Assembly: GCA_034437795.1 (NCBI GenBank)
Contig: DAOTTI010000189.1
Coordinates: 21,195 to 85,194, forward strand
Source: DAOTTI01 sp034437795
Lineage (GTDB): Bacteria > Chloroflexota > UBA11872 > UBA12225
DNA length: 64,000 bases
Direction: 5' to 3'
The position numbers and the translations under genes were made by a program. Position 1 is the stretch's first letter. Each line of letters starts with the position of its first letter. The notes under the pieces were generated by a model. That model saw nothing but the letters and a program-made list of their open reading frames with translations, had not been told where the DNA came from and ran no database searches. This document shows positions 17,030 to 25,580 of the stretch, one piece after another.

Positions 17030-17434
17030 ATGGCCGAGACACAGGTGGAACGCAAACTACCTAACGACCAGTGGGATGGCGGCTGGGTAGCCGAGGCGAA
17101 CGAATGGAAGCCCCGCCCGCGTGATCGCGTCATCGGCGGGATCGAGTGGCTGGCGCGCATGTCCGACAAGGCCCGCGCCAAGGCGAGAGGCACCATCGGC
17201 GCGTACATCTATCCCTGCCCGGCCGACCGGCGCCTGCTGGAGGCTCTACAGATTGACGCCGAGCTCTTCCAGCAGATCGCACTGCAGGCCAGCAACGACG
17301 ACGAACTGGTCGAGGCGGTACGGGAGACGAGCCCCACGATCCGCACAGGCACGTTCCACTTCACCCGCCGGCCGGCGGGCGCGCAGATGTCGCCCGGCGG
17401 CCAGCCTGGCCAGCCGCCACACCAGCCGGCATAG
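17030..17434 (+). CDS. Short DUF5069-related protein
   Basis: The 134-residue protein resembles DUF5069: RDRVIGGIEWLARMSDKARA, GTIGAYIYPCPADRRLLEAL, then a helical region with the DELVEAVRE pattern. The family's DLTKQPPRSP motif is replaced by a longer polar N-terminus. The C-terminal 20 residues (after FHFTRR) are Pro/Gly/Gln-rich. A clear ribosome-binding site (GGAAGGGAGCGAGC) precedes the ATG. It ends the FabG-FabF-methyltransferase-MaoC run. Confidence 0.65.
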   Translation: MAETQVERKLPNDQWDGGWVAEANEWKPRPRDRVIGGIEWLARMSDKARAKARGTIGAYIYPCPADRRLLEALQIDAELFQQIALQASNDDELVEAVRETSPTIRTGTFHFTRRPAGAQMSPGGQPGQPPHQPA

Positions 17435-17717
17435 CGGGCCGGCATAGCCGTCATAGCGGGCCGGCAATGCCACGCGCTGCGGCTTGCACATGCCGGTAGC
17501 GTCTTGGTTCATTCCGGACTCATCCGGAGACATCGCTCCGCCCGCGCACAGGCCACGTCCTATGGCATGCAGCCGCCGGTGGCCTTGCCCGGCGCGGCGC
17601 ACCGTTCCCTCTCCCTGTAATCGTCCCGCCTCCGCTAGGCACCCGCGGCGAGAGGTAAGGCTCGCTACTCGCTACTCGCCACTCACTACTTCCGCCAGGA
17701 GCGGGCGTAGGCGAGGC

Positions 17718-19046
17718 TCACGTGTGCACCGCGTCCGCCTCGTGGGAGCGCATCATCGTCGGGTCATTGCGCCGCGGGTCCTGCGGGGCCGCCTTCATCT
17801 CATCGCCGTCGGCCATCATGGCCATCGGCATCGGCTGGCCGCCGTCGGGCCCTGAGGCGGGGCGAGGCTGGTTGGCGGCGCAGGGCGTGCCGAACCTGGG
17901 CAGGCCGAACGGCAGATGAGTCCAGCCCCGCGCGAGAATGTGCAAGTGGTTGGCTGGCTCAGTGCGGCCCTTCGAGCCCCACATGGTGAAGGAGCGGGCG
18001 TTGGCGTAGTGGCAGACGAGCGCGCGCCGGAAGCGGTTCCTGGAGCGGTTGCTGTGCGAGCGGTGCAGGATATGGCCGCCGAAGAAGATCACGTCGCCCG
18101 GCTCGGCAATGCCCGGCACCTCGCGCCCGGGATACTTGGCGGCGATCCGCGAGAGCGTGTTCAGCTCAGTGTCCATGTGGCTGACGTGCTCCACCACCAT
18201 CAGGTCACGCAGATTGGAGTGGTTCTGCGTGATGCGATCCTCGGTGGGGTAGATGGGCTCGTGCTGCGAGCCCACGGTGAACCAGACGCACCCGTTCTCC
18301 TCATCCGCGCGGTCCACGGCGATCCAGGCCCCGCAGAGCGTATCCGGGTAGGTGGGGATGTAGTAGGAATCCTGGTGGTAGCCCTGGCCGGCCCCGCCCG
18401 GCGCCTTGATGAAGAACATCGTCTGCATCGCCATCACGTCCGGGCCGATGAGCGCCTCCAGCACGTCCAGCACCCTGGGGTGGAGCAGATAGCGCTCCTC
18501 GATCTCCAGGTGCCGGTGGAGCATGTGGATGCGCAGGTAGCGGCGCTCGATCTCTTCGATCGACATGCCGGGGGGCGGGGGCTCCAGACCGGGGACGTTG
18601 ACGCGGCCGAACATGAGGTCTTCGGAATGCCGGATCAGCTCCTCGATCTCGTCGGAGTTGAGCAGACCCTTCACGATGAGAAAGCCCTGCTCGTGGAAGC
18701 GGACGTACTCTGAGACCGAGACGTGGTAGCGCTCCCGCTGCTCCGAGAAGTCGGTCGCAATGCGTTCAGGGCGCAGCCATTGCTGCGCTACCGGCTCCGC
18801 CGGCGCCGGCCCTACCGGCGTAGCGCCGATCACCGACCTTGGGGCTGGTGCCGGCAGGGGCGGCGCCAGCACGCCGGGGGCGCCATTCCTGCGCGCCGGC
18901 CGTGACGACGGCGGGGCGCCCATCGCGCCCATGGCCTCGCTCGCGCTCATGCTCCCCAAAGCGCCCGTGGTCTCCATCGCGCGCATGGCCTCCATGGCGC
19001 CCATGGCAGCACCACTCGCCGGCTCACTCCCTGTCGTACCAGACAT
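17718..19046 (-). CDS. Phytanoyl-CoA dioxygenase (PhyH) family oxygenase
   Basis: The 442-residue Fe(II)/2-oxoglutarate oxygenase has the facial triad: GYHQDSYY (His-x-Asp) and HILHRSHSNRS (distal His, with Arg for 2-oxoglutarate). Between them are GAWIAVDRADEENGCVW and EPGDVIFFGG, typical of PhyH proteins. The N-terminal ~75 residues are low-complexity (Met/Ala/Gly/Ser, then Pro/Ala) and the C-terminal 60 are also non-conserved. The start at 19046 is preferred to 19073 because GGAGGGCAGGAC lies just before it. Family members hydroxylate lipids, antibiotics or small metabolites; substrate unknown. Transcribed alone, opposite to its neighbours. Confidence 0.88.
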   Translation of the reverse strand: MSGTTGSEPASGAAMGAMEAMRAMETTGALGSMSASEAMGAMGAPPSSRPARRNGAPGVLAPPLPAPAPRSVIGATPVGPAPAEPVAQQWLRPERIATDFSEQRERYHVSVSEYVRFHEQGFLIVKGLLNSDEIEELIRHSEDLMFGRVNVPGLEPPPPGMSIEEIERRYLRIHMLHRHLEIEERYLLHPRVLDVLEALIGPDVMAMQTMFFIKAPGGAGQGYHQDSYYIPTYPDTLCGAWIAVDRADEENGCVWFTVGSQHEPIYPTEDRITQNHSNLRDLMVVEHVSHMDTELNTLSRIAAKYPGREVPGIAEPGDVIFFGGHILHRSHSNRSRNRFRRALVCHYANARSFTMWGSKGRTEPANHLHILARGWTHLPFGLPRFGTPCAANQPRPASGPDGGQPMPMAMMADGDEMKAAPQDPRRNDPTMMRSHEADAVHT

Positions 19047-19559
19047 GTCCTGCCCTCCGCGTTCGTCTTTCATATCCGCGTTACGGTAACACGTCTGTCG
19101 CAGGCACGCATCCTGTGGGGTGAGTAGGGGTGCAACCAGTTCTTCCCGACGCGCACTCTTGAGTCCCGTCTCCCATAGGGGGAGGGCGATGGCTCCGCCA
19201 TTCGGGAAAACCGGCTGCGCGCGGTGAGCAAGGGTGCACGCAGAACTTCCGGATCAGCCGGTGCAGGGAACCTTACTCCCTTCGGCCGGGGCCGCGCCGC
19301 TCCGGGATGCCAGCCCTCACCCCTGGCCCCCCTCCCGCGTGCGGGAGAGGGGGACGACGGCCACCGCCGTGCGGCTTGGCCCCGCTGCCTCCTTTCCGTG
19401 TCGGAGGGGGACACGGGCCATGGCGCGGCCCGATCCGGATCTTTCGGGCACGCCCGGCGAGTAGACTGAGCGAAGCCGGCGCCCACCGTGTCCCTTGGCC
19501 CCACCAGACGCCGGCCAGGGAGAGGCGCCCGAGCTGGCTCAGCCGTGGAGGCCAGTCAG
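19047..19559. repeat. Gene-free repeat-rich region
   Basis: No gene is supported. About 19160-19440 contain a dispersed repeat: GTCTCCCATAGGGGGAGGG, then GGCGATGGCTCCGCC, then CTTCGGCCGGGGCCGCGCCG and CCTCCCGCGTGCGGGAGAGG. The CTTCGGCCGGGGCCGCGCCG part matches the repeat that forms the 3' tail of the endonuclease V gene (5357-5560). Confidence 0.5.
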
Positions 19560-19958
19560 ATGCCGCCTGCCCCGCCTGATCTCGTCATCCTGCTACGGTT
19601 GGTGGTGGCCCTGGCGCTTGGAGCGGCCATCGGCTGGGAGCGCGAGGAGGCGCGCAAGGCGGCCGGACTGCGCACGCACATGCTGGTCGCCCTCGCCGCC
19701 GCGCTGTTCGTCGCTGTGGGAGACGCGTTCGTGGACCGGTTCGCGGCGCAGGACGCCCAGTCCGTGCTCCGTGCCGACCCCGTCCGCATCATTGAGGCGA
19801 TCGTCACCGGGGTGAGCTTTCTGGGCGCGGGCGTGATCTTCGTCCGCCGGGGCCGCGAACGAGTGATCGGGCTCACCACGGCCGCGTCTCTGTGGGCCAC
19901 GGCTAGCCTCTGTTCTTGCGGTACTATCGCCGCATGCAGACGTACGCCGGCACTGTGA
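19560..19958 (+). pseudogene. Truncated MgtC/SapB family membrane protein
   Basis: The 132-residue product has the MgtC N-terminal domain: ALGAAIGWEREEARKAAGLRTHMLVALA, ITGVSFLGAGVIF-like (here VTGVSFLGAG), and GLTTAASLWATA. MgtC proteins are multi-helix inner-membrane proteins linked to magnesium limitation and ATP synthase control. Right after SLWATA the usual last helix is missing and the frame ends in SLCSCGTIAACRRTPAL. The last 25 bases overlap the start of the selenoprotein candidate in another frame. It is most likely a gene cut off by a rearrangement, although a short functional form cannot be excluded. Confidence 0.7.
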
Positions 19959-21559
19959 ACGCCCCAGAGTTTCCAGCGGGCCTGGACTGGATCAACACCA
20001 GCCGGCCCATCCGTCTGGCCGACCTGCGCGGGAAGCTGGTCATCCTGGACTTCTGGACCTTCTGCTGAATTAACTGTCTGCATGTGCTCCCTGGTCTGAG
20101 GGAGATTGAGCAGCGCTACCCCGATCGCGTGGTCGTGATCGGTATTCACTCGGCCAAGTTCCCCGAGGAGCAAGCGACGGAAGCGGTGCGCCAGGCCGTG
20201 CGCCGGCACAACGTCCGGCACCCTGTAGCGAACGACCGGCACTTCCAGGTCTGGCAGCAGTACGCCTGCCGCGCCTGGCCGACGCTCATGTTCATCGACC
20301 CGCGGGGCAAAGTGATCGGCCGGCACGAGGGTGAGTTCGAGACGGATCAGCTGGTGCGCGTGGTGGACGCGATGCTGCAGGAGTTCGAGGCCGCCGGCTG
20401 GCTCCAGCCGGGCGTGATTGAGTTCGGTGTAGCAGGGGCGGCGGCCCAGCCGGCGCCGGAAGGGACCGGCCCGCTGGCCTTTCCAGGCAAGGTGGCGGTG
20501 GACGGCAGGGGGCGCGGGCACGTCCTGATCGCCGACAGCAACCACCACCGCCTGGTGATCACGGGCCTGCAGGTGATGGACGGGGCGGTCCACCACATCG
20601 TGGGCGGTCCCGAGCCAGGCCTGGCCGATGGCCCGCCGGACCAGGCCCGTTTCAACTGGCCCCAGGGTATTGCCGTCGATCCGCGCACCGGCGTGGTCTT
20701 CATTGCGGACACGGAGAACCACTGCATCCGGCGTCTTAGCCCGGATGGAGGGCGGGTGACGACAATCGCCGGCACAGGGCGCCCGGCCCGCATGCGCGGC
20801 ACGGGCGGTCGCGCGCAGGAGACCGATCTCTCCAGCCCCTGGGACCTGGCCTTTCTCCCCGCTCCGGATGCGGGGCCGCCGACGGCGCCAGGCTCGCACC
20901 AGGACCCCCAAGACGACCGCGGGCTCCTGTTGATCGCCATGGCGGGCACGCATCAGATCTGGGCGCTGGACCTGGCGGCAGGCACGATTGGCCCGTACGC
21001 GGGCACTGGGCGCGAGGCGCTGGTCGATGGCCCGCGGCGCGAGGCCTGCTTCGCGCAGCCTTCCGCGCTCTCGCTCGATAGCGAGAACTGGCGCCTCTTC
21101 GTGGCCGACAGCGAGACGAGCGCCATCCGCGTCATCGACCTCGCCTCGGGAGAGGTGTCCACCCTCATCGGCGCCGGCCTGTTTGAATTCGGTGACGTGG
21201 ATGGCCCGGCGCAGGAGGCGCGTCTGCAGCACCCGCTGGGCGTTTGCTACTGGCCGGACGACCCGCGGGGCTCGTCCGTGCTCATCGCCGACACCTATAA
21301 CCACCGCATCAAGCGCCTGGACCTGGCGCGCCAGGAGGTGCGCGCCTTCGCCGGCGCCGGACCTCCGCCCGGATATGTCGATGGCCCCGCGCCCTCGGCC
21401 AGGTTCAACGAGCCGGGCGGGCTGGCGCTGGCGAGAGGCAGGCTCTTTGTGGCCGATACGAACAACCATCGGGTGCGGATGGTGGACCTGGCATCCATGG
21501 CGGTCAGCACCCTGGCGGTCGACGAGCGCCGGCGCGCGCACGATGAGAAGGAAGAATGA
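19934..21559 (+). CDS. Thioredoxin-NHL repeat protein, candidate selenoprotein (in-frame UGA = Sec45)
   Basis: Reading from ATG 19934 gives 541 residues with one in-frame TGA at 20066-20068 (codon 45). Before it stand LADLRGKLVILDFWTFC, after it INCLHVLPGLREIEQRYPD. NHLRC2-like proteins have FWTYCCINC at this place, so UGA replaces the first Cys of the thioredoxin CxxC motif and gives U45-I-N-C48. A hairpin with loop GGTCTG at 20087-20104 follows. After the thioredoxin domain (1-150) come five NHL units (for example IADTENHCIRRLSPDG, IADTYNHRIKRLDLA, VADTNNHRVRMVDLA). An ATG-less start after the UGA would destroy the redox motif. Probable role: thiol-disulfide chemistry on a propeller scaffold. 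No Sec machinery genes are in view. A nonsense mutation remains the alternative. Confidence 0.82.
20066..20104 (+). promoter_or_regulatory. Candidate bacterial SECIS element with UGA codon
   Basis: The UGA is at 20066-20068. Stem CTCCCT (20087-20092) pairs perfectly with AGGGAG (20099-20104) around the six-base loop GGTCTG (20093-20098). A weaker outer stem CTGC (20078-20081) / GCAG (20110-20113) adds support. The loop begins 24 bases after the UGA. Bacterial SECIS hairpins lie directly downstream of the UGA, and the Escherichia coli fdhF loop bound by SelB also contains GGUCU. The hairpin sits in codons for HVLPGLRE. Confidence 0.75.
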
Positions 21560-21673
21560 AGAAGGCAAAAAGAAGAATGAAGAGTGAAGAAGGCGGACGG
21601 TGGGAGGGAGGCAGTGTATTAGGGGAGGCGGCGCTGGAAGGGATGACGCGGCTGGGGGAGCTGGAGTAGCGGC

Positions 21674-22429
21674 TCAGGCCACCTGGGTAGCCACCAGATC
21701 GACCTGCAGGCGGATCTCGTCGACCACTGACAGAACCACCGGCACGCGCGGGGGAACCATCCCAAAGTGGCCGAATGGGAACGAGGTGGTGGCCGTGCCG
21801 GTCAGGCTCGGCCCGTCGCGTCTGGCCCTGGCGTCCCAGGTAATCTCCCGTTGCACACCGTGGATGGTCATTAGGCCGGTCAGCGTGAAGCTGTATTCCC
21901 CTGCTTCCGGCAGGGGATTGGGCAGCCCGCCGGCATGCGTGGGCACGAACTCGGCCAGCGGGTACTGGTTCACCGCCAGGGTGTTGCGCTTGATGTACCC
22001 GTCGCGCAGGGCATCGTCGGTACGCAGGTCCCGTAGATCGACCGTGATCTTCGACTGCTCGGCGACAATACTCCCGTCGGCGCGCAGCACCAGCTGTCCG
22101 GTGACGGCGGTCGTGGTGCCGACGGCGTCGGTCGGGAATTGCAGGCGGGCCAGCTGCTCGCGAACGCGGAAGGTAGCCTTTGACTGGCCTGGGACTACCT
22201 GGAATCGGACGCTGCCCGCAGGCGGAGGAGCGGTCTGGACCGTCGGTGAGGGCTGAGGAGATGGGGCAGGCGTCTGCGCCGGCTGGGCAGGGCCGGTGGT
22301 CTGCGCCCGGGCGGGAGTGGGCGATGCTTCTGGCACGGCCGCCCGCCCGCCGACCGTACCGCAGGCGGCCGGCAAGGGAGCGAGAAGGAGCAAGAGCGCT
22401 GGGCGGCGCCGCAACGGCTGTCCAGCCAT
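21674..22429 (-). CDS. YceI-like lipoprotein
   Basis: The 251-residue protein starts with a signal peptide and lipobox (LLAPLPAAC, Cys23), then a Pro/Ala/Thr linker to about residue 70. The YceI domain follows: VVPGQSKATFRVREQLARL, ITVDLRDLRTDD, RDGYIKRNTLAVNQYPLAEF, YSFTLTGLMTIHGV and a final DEIRLQVDLVA. YceI domains are lipocalin-like barrels that bind isoprenoid or other lipids at the envelope. The gene converges with the selenoprotein candidate, about 115 bases apart. Ligand unknown. Confidence 0.85.
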   Translation of the reverse strand: MAGQPLRRRPALLLLLAPLPAACGTVGGRAAVPEASPTPARAQTTGPAQPAQTPAPSPQPSPTVQTAPPPAGSVRFQVVPGQSKATFRVREQLARLQFPTDAVGTTTAVTGQLVLRADGSIVAEQSKITVDLRDLRTDDALRDGYIKRNTLAVNQYPLAEFVPTHAGGLPNPLPEAGEYSFTLTGLMTIHGVQREITWDARARRDGPSLTGTATTSFPFGHFGMVPPRVPVVLSVVDEIRLQVDLVATQVA

Positions 22430-22472
22430 ACTCGCCGATACAGCGCAAGCCTAGCAGACGAAGGTGCCCCGC

Positions 22473-22691
22473 CTACAACCGGCGCCGCGCCGCCGGCTCT
22501 CGCACCGGTACCGGCACGCGTGCGGGCACCGGCCTCGGCTCGGAGCCGGGGAACAGGAGACGGCGCAGCAGGTCAAGCAGACGCTCCGGCCAGGTCTGCA
22601 CCTGGGCCATCGCCGGCTCCAGCGACGTGCGGGCGGGCGGCGCGCCGGGCATCCAGCTAGATGAGTTGAGGTGGCCAGCAAATCGCATCAT
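22473..22691 (-). CDS. Small hypothetical protein
   Basis: A 72-residue frame starting MMRFAGHLNSSSWMPG, with an amphipathic segment AQVQTWPERLLDLLRRLLF and a Pro/Arg/Val-rich tail. The ATG pair at 22691 follows GGGAGCGGT, a fair ribosome-binding site. It lies just upstream of the YceI gene on the same strand (43 bases). I do not recognise it and the tail may be repeat-derived; evidence is only frame, binding site and position. Confidence 0.35.
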   Translation of the reverse strand: MMRFAGHLNSSSWMPGAPPARTSLEPAMAQVQTWPERLLDLLRRLLFPGSEPRPVPARVPVPVREPAARRRL

Positions 22692-22855
22692 ACCGCTCCC
22701 GTTGAGGTGCCCCGCCATAGCATACGGCGCGGAGGCCGGTCTGGTTGCCTGGCTAGGCCTCTTGGCAGCGACCCATGCAGAGCGCGTGCCGCCGGCGTCG
22801 GCTTAACAGTACTTTGGCGCGATGTAGGCTTTCCGGAGTTCGTCGGAAGAGGCTA

Positions 22856-23962
22856 GCCCTGCAAATCGTCGTTGGTGACCTCGAGAGCGGCGCGCTGGAA
22901 GCGTTGGTGGCGCAGGTCCGAGACGTGTTCCCGCGGTCCCAGGCAGGGGTGCGGAAGGGGACGCAGTACCTGCTGGGATTGGCCTCGGACCGGCCGCGCA
23001 AGAACGCGGCGCGGATGGCGGAGGCCCTGCCCGGCGTGACGCTGGAGCAGCTGCAGCCGTTCCTGGTGGACCGCCCCTGGGGCGCCGAGGCGCTGGACCG
23101 GCGCCGGCTCGACCTGGTGGGGCTGGGCTGGTCGGCCCCCACGACCGACGCGCTCTGGATCGACGACACGTTCGACGACACGGAGCTGCCCAAGCAGGGC
23201 AAGCAGTCGGTGGGGGGCAGCTGGGCACTCCTACGGGTTGCTGGGCACTCCTGCGGGTTGCTGGGCACTCCTACGGGTTGCTGGGCACTCCTACGGGTTG
23301 CTGGGCACGACCGCCAACGGCCGGCCCATCGTCACGGCGCACGACACCGATCCGTGGCGCGACTGGCCGGTGGGCACCCCGCTCTCCCTCCCCGAGCGGT
23401 GGGCCGACGACGGCGCGCGGCGGCGGGCGGCGCGGGTGCCAGAGGACGTCGTCTTCCAGACCAAGCCGGCGTGGGCGCTGGGGCTGCTCGACCGGGCGCA
23501 GGCGGCGGGGGTGGCGCACGTGGCGGTGACGGCCGACAGCGCCTACGGCGACATCCCCGACATCCTCGCCGGCCTGGAGGACCGTGACCCCGTGACGAGC
23601 CCTCCGTCGTGCAGGTCAGCAAGCCCTTTGGCGTCCGGTTGTCAGCGGCGGTGGTCGCCGTGGCGGGGCGTTCCATCCCGCCTGGCCGGCGGCCCGGTCG
23701 CTAGCGCAAGGACGGCACGGTGCCCGAGGCCCGAGGCGCCACACGGCGGCCGCGGGCGTCCCCGTACCAGGGGCCCACATCCCACGCAGGTAGCTCCGTA
23801 GTCGACGGCTGTAGACGGCGGCGATGACGGACGCGGTGCCCGACGCGCGGTGGGAGCGGGTCACCGTGCGGGAGAGCGGGGAGCAGGGGGCGCGGGGGGC
23901 GCGCGCGTCCCAGCGGCTGGTCTGCCGCGTGCGGGTCCACCGGGCGCAGGGGGATGTGGTCC
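22856..23962 (+). pseudogene. IS701-family transposase remnant, disrupted by a tandem repeat and frameshifts
   Basis: Translated pieces match an IS701-type DDE transposase in order: FPRSQAGVRKGTQYLLGLAS and DRPRKNAARMAEALPG; then ALWIDDTFDDTELPKQGKQS with the first catalytic Asp residues; then, in another frame, WPVGTPLSLPERWADD, FQTKPAWALGLLDRA and VAVTADSAYGD; then VVQVSKPFGVRL in a third frame; and VPDARWERVTVRESG further on. The stretch that normally reads VAHQYSGTLGK has been replaced by a 20-bp tandem array (23221-23308). No intact transposase can be made. Confidence 0.75.
23221..23308 (+). repeat. 20-bp tandem repeat inside the IS701 remnant
   Basis: Four full head-to-tail copies of CTGGGCACTCCTACGGGTTG (copy 2 has TGCGGG) plus a partial fifth. 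There are no spacers, so this is not a CRISPR array. The insertion length is not a multiple of three and shifts the transposase frame. Confidence 0.9.
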
Positions 23963-24009
23963 TGGAGGCGAATTCCAGCACCTCTTCCAGCACGTCTTCC
24001 AGCGCGGGT

Positions 24010-24360
24010 CCACCGGGCGCAGGGGGATGTGGCCGGCCCCCGGACCGGCCCCCAAGGCTGGCGCCGCGCCACGCCGGCGGGCCACCGGTGGTGTACGACG
24101 CGGCGACGCGCGAGCGCATCCTGCGCAAGTTCCGGCGCCCGCCGGATCGGGAGTGCGAGGGGACCGCCCCCTGGTCGCTGACGACGCTGCCGCGGGCGCT
24201 GCGTCGCGCGCCGGACGGCCTGCCCATGGTCAGCACGTGGACCATCCTCCAGACGCTGTGGGAGGCGGGGTACACCTGGCAGGCGCGTCGCACCTGGTGC
24301 CACACCGGCCTCGTCCTTCGCAAGCGCCAGGCGGGCGTGGGCGCGGTGACCGCCCCCATG
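24010..24360 (+). pseudogene. IS630-like transposase fragment (helix-turn-helix part)
   Basis: The frame reads VVYDAATRERILRKFRRPPD, then ECEGTAPWSLTTLPRALRRA and LPMVSTWTILQTLWEAGYTW with RRTWCHTGLVLRKRQAG. This is the N-terminal DNA-binding half of IS630-type transposases. No DDE catalytic part follows. It is joined to the end of the IS701 remnant through a duplicated segment (CGGGTCCACCGGGCGCAGGG at about 23934 and 24004). The region is a mosaic of decayed elements. Confidence 0.6.
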
Positions 24361-24420
24361 GCCCCCGGCGCGCTCGGCGCCCCTCCGTCGAGGAACGGCT
24401 CTGCGCATGACAAGTGACCC

Positions 24421-24512
24421 ACGAGTGCACGATCCGGCCAGCGGTTTGGCATTACCTTCCGTAGGTACGGGAGCTCACATCGTCGAAGAGGTCGTCTGAA
24501 ACAGCAAAGGCC
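24421..24512 (+). repeat. MITE-like repeat, copy B
   Basis: Aligned by eye with copy A (427-516), it shares GGCCAGCG.TTTGGCATT, CCTTCC and AAGAGGTCGTCTGAAACAGC. The terminal CCTAGTGC/GCACTAGG bases are degraded. It is in inverted orientation to copy C about 430 bases downstream, so the two flank a 0.6-kb segment. Confidence 0.55.
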
Positions 24513-24939
24513 CGACCGGGGCGGGGACGGTGTCGCTTGGACCGACGACTGGCTGGCGCAGGCGCGGGACGTGAGCCGGGCGACCGTCGAGCGGGGTCGA
24601 CGGCAGGACCGGCAGTGTGTGACCGTGGGTGGGACGCGGGGCTGACGCGCGCCCGCGCCCGCTGCCACGCCCACGCATGTGCGATCGAGCGGCACTATGC
24701 CGGCGCCTTCCCCGTCTGGCTGGCGCCACGTCTACGCACGTGCGATGGAGCGATCTCGTGCAGCACGGAGGCGTGCGTGCTCGGGCCACGCCCACGCATG
24801 CGCGACGGGGCTGGGAAGGCTCACCTGATGGCCACCGTGGGGCGCGCGCCGCCGGCAGGGCACCCGCGGCGGACGTGGCGCCGGCTGGCCAGCACGCTCG
24901 TCGCTGTGGCGCCGCTGGCGCCGGCGGATGCCAGCTGAC
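24513..24939. other. Decayed sequence with degenerate ~60-bp periodicity
   Basis: No gene is supported. Three diverged copies of a CCACGCCCACGCATGTGCGA-like motif lie near 24664, 24726 and 24786, spaced about 60 bases apart. They look like remnants of a tandem duplication rather than a functional array. Confidence 0.4.
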
Positions 24940-25029
24940 CCTAGTGCTGTCGCAGGCAACCTCTTCGGGAATGCCAGCCCGCGCACAAGGGAAAGCCATG
25001 CCAGGTCGCTGGCCTGATGGTGCACTAGC
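24940..25029 (-). repeat. MITE-like repeat, copy C (inverted)
   Basis: On the minus strand it aligns with copy A over its whole length (CTAGTGCACCATCAGGCCAG at one end and ACAGCACTAGG at the other). About 15 differences from copy A are visible in 90 bases. The terminal inverted repeats are well kept. Confidence 0.6.
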
Positions 25030-25580
25030 GCGTGCGCCAGAGGCTGAAAGCCAGTCGGAGCCAAACGCGCTCCAGCCGTGGCTGAAGCAAGGCTGAGGCA
25101 TCCCGCCCAGGGTGCACGCGCTGTTCGTCTCGCCGTTCGTCCGCCATAAAGCGGACGTCCTCCACGTCTCCACCTGCCCGTACGCCCGCACGACCCCAAG
25201 CGGCCGCAGGGCGGCCTGAATGAGCAGGCATCGGCCGATATAGCCTGCGCACGGGACGCGTCGTACGACCCCAAGCGGGCGCAGGGCAGCCTGGATGAGG
25301 CCAGCAAACGGGCCCGGAGGGCCAGGAGGGAAGGTCCCTCTCTGCGTCCTCGTGTCGCCACGTCCCCCGTCTAGCCGCGTCGCGGTGTCCCCACGCCCCC
25401 GTGTGGCCGCGTCCCCGTATGGTCGCGCCTCCGTGTCTCCGAGCCGCCGCGTCTCTGCGTCTCCGCGTCCCCGCGTCCGACCGCGAGACCGAAGGCGGTG
25501 AGGTCCGCCGTAGCGGCTGATCGGGAGGTGTTGCGCGCGCCCGCCGCCGCGGGGGCCAGGAGCGCGGCGGTGCCCGGGAG
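25030..25580. repeat. Low-complexity and direct-repeat region, no gene
   Basis: A block reading CGACCCCAAGCGG.CGCAGGGC occurs at about 25191 and 25267. From about 25350 to 25480 the sequence is a degenerate series of CGTGTC/CCGCGTCCCC units. Nothing here resembles a coding region. Confidence 0.5.

Noticed and set aside
20084..21559. Treating the NHL gene as starting after the TGA
   Set aside because: The sequence upstream of the TGA is clearly the N-terminal part of the same thioredoxin domain in the same frame, and a later start would lack the redox motif.
23221..23308. Tandem 20-mers as a CRISPR array
   Set aside because: Copies are directly adjacent with no spacers; this is a simple tandem repeat.
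24664..24810. Three repeats about 60 bases apart resembling a small CRISPR array
   Set aside because: The copies differ at many positions, there are only three, no cas genes are near, and the surrounding DNA is decayed IS sequence.
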